DNA of 45,055 nt, from the NCBI GenBank assembly GCA_037176905.1, contig JBBBWG010031053.1, positions 1-45,055 of the forward strand, read 5' to 3'. The position numbers were made by a program, and so were the translations under genes. Positions within the stretch are counted from its first letter, which is position 1, and the number at the start of each line of letters is the position of its first letter. Origin of the DNA: Azolla pinnata (Eukaryota > Streptophyta > Polypodiopsida > Salviniales > Salviniaceae). The notes below the pieces were generated by a model, which was not told where the DNA came from, ran no database searches, and saw only the letters and a program-made list of their open reading frames with translations. Below are positions 44,016-45,055 of this stretch, piece by piece.

Positions 44016-45055
44016 ATCTAACCTGGAAGATGATAATTCCTGTTTAGCGGTTCAGGCAACCAACTCAGCATGTCTGTTACTATGGTTTCTTCTTTATCAG
44101 ATACAACCATACATTCACAAATAAATATATCTATGCGCGGCCTCTGTGGATTCAATTCTTTGGGGTTACCCGGCTCATTCATGCAGGTACTTTTTTGTTT
44201 TCTCTCTTCTTATTAACAACTATCCAACCAACATATATGGTGTAATTTGCGGCTCATAATGTATTAATCATGGATCCGTTATTCTGGTTGTGGGGTATAT
44301 ATAACCTTTCTTGAAAGGAAAAGGTGTCATTTCCGATGCTTGAGAGGCCATACATATTGAGCGAGAGGATGAGGATATGTCTGACAGCTCTTGTTATTCG
44401 CTTTTTCTCTTTTTATCTTCATGGAGCTGATGACATTTGCAGATGAGAATCTCAGATGAAATGGCAATCTCTATGAGGGGCCATTATCTGTTGGTGGAAC
44501 CCGGGACATGTCGACGGTAATGTCACATCATATGATCATTTGAGATGTCTGTATGGACTCGGCATAATTGTTTCCTTCAGGTGCGACAAAGCGGTGGAAC
44601 GGTGGATGGGCTCTCTTTAGGGGCTCTCTTCAGGCCCATCCGTCATCCATCTGTTGTTAGAAGAAGCCTCTCCTTTTTGCCCTGGCCATGCACCTGTGGC
44701 TAGCTACCCGACAAGGATTTCCAGATCCTTGGGTCCATGATTTGTTTGCTTCGGGCTTTGATTTCTGTGATTGCAGATCCTTCGGTATGTATATATTGAT
44801 TGAGAATCAGGGGATGGTATGCATGCCGTAAGCAGTGATGATCATCGGCAGTAGCTTTTGCTACGAGGCAACGTCGTGAACTTTCGGAACGAAATCATCA
44901 TCGAGGCATGGTATAAAGGACAAGACGAACTTGTTCTAATAATGTTGGTGTGATGTTAACATCAATGATTACTCGATTTGTGTATGAGTCCTTGTTTAGA
45001 AAGTATTGGCACTTTGGCTACGGCAGATTGTTGGGTCCGTTTGCTAGTGCGGAAG
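44016..45055. other. 3' end of the window, no recognised gene
   Basis: Probably kinase 3' untranslated region followed by spacer. Short plausible exon-like pieces (for example around 44450-44520 and 44580-44640) could not be joined into a known protein. Confidence 0.5.

Noticed and set aside
1-45055. A metabolic gene cluster linking PPO, dehydrogenase and P450
   Set aside because: The three oxidoreductases are separated by unrelated genes and long repeat-rich spacers, with no shared promoter motif; co-location alone is not evidence of a pathway.

Overview
The window is nuclear DNA of a land plant. Genes are split by GT-AG introns, TTTAGGG plant-type telomere motifs are scattered through it, and every recognisable protein belongs to a plant family. 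The species cannot be named from this sequence. A polyphenol oxidase interrupted by introns and a P450 that fits none of the common angiosperm families I can recall hint at a non-flowering or early-diverging lineage, but this is only a hint. Two 100-base runs of N (13671-13770 and 28585-28684) show a draft scaffold.

Layout: (1) 2-3658 (+), polyphenol oxidase, three exons visible, 5' end outside the window, both introns filled by minisatellite arrays. (2) 5180-10252 (-), a complete UBC23/UBE2O-type ubiquitin-conjugating enzyme with seven coding exons and a probable leader intron. (3) 13239-16256 (-), an 11-beta-hydroxysteroid dehydrogenase/steroleosin-type short-chain dehydrogenase with six exons. 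(4) About 16.3-25.3 kb, AT-rich then microsatellite-rich spacer with pieces of a decayed LINE. (5) 25776-31281 (+), a LAX PANICLE 2-like protein with a C-terminal RAWUL-like domain, four exons. (6) 31.3-33.5 kb, AT-rich spacer with tRNA-derived SINE-like remnants. (7) 33792-38244 (+), a ten-exon cytochrome P450. (8) 38.2-40.8 kb, unrecognised spacer. (9) 41504-43657 (+), a three-exon Raf/TKL-like protein kinase.

The exon models were built by hand. For every junction I matched GT-AG sites, reading phase and remembered family sequence; for all five genes with both ends inside the window the model closes in frame (1118, 355, 563, 485 and 308 residues). The genes do not form a pathway or cluster. 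They are ordinary dispersed plant genes.

The most unusual property is structural. Nearly every gene carries local tandem duplications of about 30-170 bp in its introns, leaders or 3' regions. In three genes the duplicated segment spans or abuts an exon-intron junction, so extra copies of splice sites lie inside the intron: the dehydrogenase (intron 5 acceptor), the P450 (exon 3 acceptor plus start of the exon) and the kinase (end of exon 1 plus donor). Two enzymes also lack a normally critical residue in the predicted product: the dehydrogenase has YxxxQ instead of YxxxK, and the kinase has HMD instead of HRD at the junction next to the duplicated splice site. No wholly new system was identified; these junction duplications are the best candidates for follow-up.
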